Source: Clostridia bacterium (GTDB lineage: Bacteria; Bacillota; Clostridia; Oscillospirales; Acutalibacteraceae). From it: a DNA stretch of 6,727 nucleotides. Location of the stretch: the NCBI GenBank assembly GCA_017381395.1, contig JAFOCH010000134.1, positions 1 through 6,727 on the forward strand, in the 5' to 3' direction. The notes beneath the pieces are model-generated. The model did no database searches, was not told where the DNA came from, and was given only the letters and a program-made list of their open reading frames with translations. This document shows, in pieces, positions 5,519 to 6,727 of the stretch (its first letter is position 1; each line of letters starts with the position of its first letter). The position numbers and the translations under genes are program-made.

Positions 5519-6124
5519 ATGTTATATTCAATTACAGGCCGATTGGTTTATGCCGACTCATCGTCAATAGCTGTCGAGTGTAATGGAGTTGCCTTCCGCT
5601 GTGCAGTGTCAATGAATACCTTACAGCACATGTCGCAGAGGGATAATACCGTTACAGTTTACACCTATCTCAATGTGCGAGAGGACGCGCTGGACCTTTT
5701 CGGCTTTTATAGTATCGATGAGTTGGACGTATTTAAGCTTATTACATCGGTTAGCGGTGTAGGACCGAAGAATGCGATGGCAATTTTATCCGAGTTTGAG
5801 CCGAATAAATTGCGCGTAATAATCGCTAGTGGCGACGCAAAGAGTTTGACGAGAGCGTCGGGCGTCGGTACCAAACTTGCCCAGCGAATCATCCTCGAAT
5901 TAAAGGATAAGGTCGGCTCATTTGTCGGCGACGATGATGTTATCGGCGAGGTAGCGGCCGTCGGTGCAGTATCTGCATCGCAGAATGCCGCCGATGCAGT
6001 AGCCGCACTTGTTTCGCTCGGCTATTCACAGAGCGAAGCTTCCCTTGCGGTAGGTCGACTTGATAGTCAGCTTTCGGTCGAAGAACTTATCAAATCGGCC
6101 CTCAAAGCAATGTCAAAATTCTAA
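5519..6124 (+). CDS. ruvA: RuvA, Holliday junction-binding subunit of the RuvAB motor
   Basis: RuvA tetramers bind four-way DNA junctions and load the RuvB helicase for branch migration in recombination and repair. The product is 201 residues, the family norm. Domain I (about 1-62) is the OB fold starting MLYSITGRLV. Domain II carries two helix-hairpin-helix motifs, SVSGVGPKNAMAIL (about 76-89) and RASGVGTKLAQRIILELKDK (about 112-131). After a flexible Ala/Val/Gly-rich linker, domain III (about 155-201) has DAVAALVSLGYSQSEA, the RuvB-contacting three-helix domain. The ATG at 5519 is preferred because the protein then begins as the family usually does and has a good ribosome binding site; a GTG at 5507 would add four residues. 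It ends 18 bases before ruvB and shares a transcript with it. ruvC is not adjacent. Confidence 0.96.
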   Translation: MLYSITGRLVYADSSSIAVECNGVAFRCAVSMNTLQHMSQRDNTVTVYTYLNVREDALDLFGFYSIDELDVFKLITSVSGVGPKNAMAILSEFEPNKLRVIIASGDAKSLTRASGVGTKLAQRIILELKDKVGSFVGDDDVIGEVAAVGAVSASQNAADAVAALVSLGYSQSEASLAVGRLDSQLSVEELIKSALKAMSKF

Positions 6125-6126
6125 AC

Positions 6127-6134
6127 GGAGGAGG
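6127..6134 (+). promoter_or_regulatory. Ribosome binding site supporting a TTG start for ruvB
   Basis: GGAGGAGG lies eight bases before TTG at 6143. No ATG or GTG occurs in frame between this site and the conserved start of the RuvB coding sequence, so TTG is the only well-placed start. Confidence 0.8.
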
Positions 6135-6142
6135 AAAAAAGC

Positions 6143-6727
6143 TTGTCGGAACACGAAACAAATAACAGGTGGACGGCACCCGAATATGCCGAAGCCGATT
6201 CTGAAATCGAGCTTTCACTCCGCCCAAAAACGCTTGACCAATACATCGGTCAGGACATAGCAAAGGAAAATCTGTCGGTCTATATAAACGCGGCAAAGAT
6301 GCGCGGCGAAACGCTTGATCACTGCCTTATTTACGGACCGCCCGGATTGGGAAAAACTACACTAGCAGGAATTATCGCCAACGAAATGGGCGTTAATCTT
6401 AAAATTACCTCGGGACCCGCAATCGAGCGTCCCTGCGACCTTGCGGCGCTGATGACCTCGCTCGACGAAGGGGACGTCCTCTTTATCGACGAGATTCACC
6501 GATTGCCAAAGACGGTTGCAGAGGTGCTTTATCCCGCGATGGAGGACTTTGCCATTGATATTATGGTCGGTCCCGCCCAGGCAAAGCATTCGATTCGACT
6601 CGATTTGCCGCATTTCACCCTCGTAGGAGCAACGACAAGGTCGGGTCAGCTTGCGGCACCGCTTCGTGACCGATTCGGCGTTCAGCTTCGACTCGAGCTT
6701 TATACACCCGAGCAACTCGGTGATATA
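6143..6727 (+). CDS. ruvB: RuvB, Holliday junction branch migration ATPase (N-terminal 195 residues, partial)
   Basis: AAA+ hexameric motor that, with RuvA, drives branch migration of Holliday junctions. The reading frame is open to the window end; full RuvB proteins are about 330-345 residues, so somewhat over half is present. After a short acidic N-terminal segment comes the hallmark SLRPKTLDQYIGQ (25-37). Walker A is GPPGLGKT (65-72), Walker B is LFIDEIHR (113-120), and sensor 1 lies in GATTRSGQL (162-170). The RDRFG element (175-179) contains the arginine finger that completes the neighbouring subunit's active site. Missing are the rest of the small AAA+ domain and the C-terminal winged helix. 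The start is TTG, with a strong GGAGGAGG site eight bases upstream. It follows ruvA closely in one operon. Confidence 0.96.
   Translation, partial: MSEHETNNRWTAPEYAEADSEIELSLRPKTLDQYIGQDIAKENLSVYINAAKMRGETLDHCLIYGPPGLGKTTLAGIIANEMGVNLKITSGPAIERPCDLAALMTSLDEGDVLFIDEIHRLPKTVAEVLYPAMEDFAIDIMVGPAQAKHSIRLDLPHFTLVGATTRSGQLAAPLRDRFGVQLRLELYTPEQLGDI

Noticed and set aside
1..6727. CRISPR array, tRNA or rRNA gene, insertion sequence or phage genes
   Set aside because: No spaced direct repeats, tRNA-like cloverleaf, transposase or phage-type motifs were seen on either strand.

Overview
The window reads as a chromosomal segment of a low-to-moderate GC Gram-positive bacterium, most likely a Clostridia member of the Ruminococcaceae/Oscillospiraceae type. 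This rests on the L27-obg gene order, a Mini-III RNase, an ECF-type RibU under an FMN riboswitch, strong GGAGG ribosome binding sites, and a TTG start on ruvB. The lineage is an inference from gene content; no marker here fixes a genus.

Left part (1-1834, + strand): the last nine codons of rpmA (ribosomal protein L27), a strong terminator hairpin, then obg (ribosome-assembly GTPase) and mrnC (Mini-III RNase for 23S rRNA maturation). These form a ribosome-biogenesis cluster. No room for a promoter exists between the terminator and obg, so obg-mrnC probably lives on read-through of the rpmA transcript. A bidirectional terminator (1797-1834) closes the cluster and also ends the convergent gene.

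Middle (1836-3980, - strand): one large glycoside hydrolase family 3 beta-glucosidase-like gene without a signal peptide, with a clear -35/-10 promoter (4013-4041) and GGAGG site. It is a stand-alone carbohydrate gene between housekeeping clusters.

Right of the divergent promoter region (4094-5379, + strand): a 95-residue protein of unknown function, then a complete FMN riboswitch with a downstream terminator hairpin, then ribU, the riboflavin-binding subunit of an ECF transporter. I found no convincing promoter between the small gene and the riboswitch, so the two may share a transcript.

Right end (5425-6727, + strand): an extended -10 promoter drives ruvA-ruvB, the Holliday-junction branch migration motor. 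ruvB starts at TTG and is cut by the window end. A weak LexA-like site overlaps the likely transcription start.

Nothing here is a clear new defence or mobile system; most of the window is well-known housekeeping. The items most worth a second look are the unknown 95-residue protein beside the riboflavin switch, the unusual layout of the riboswitch expression platform, and the terminator placed directly against the obg ribosome binding site.
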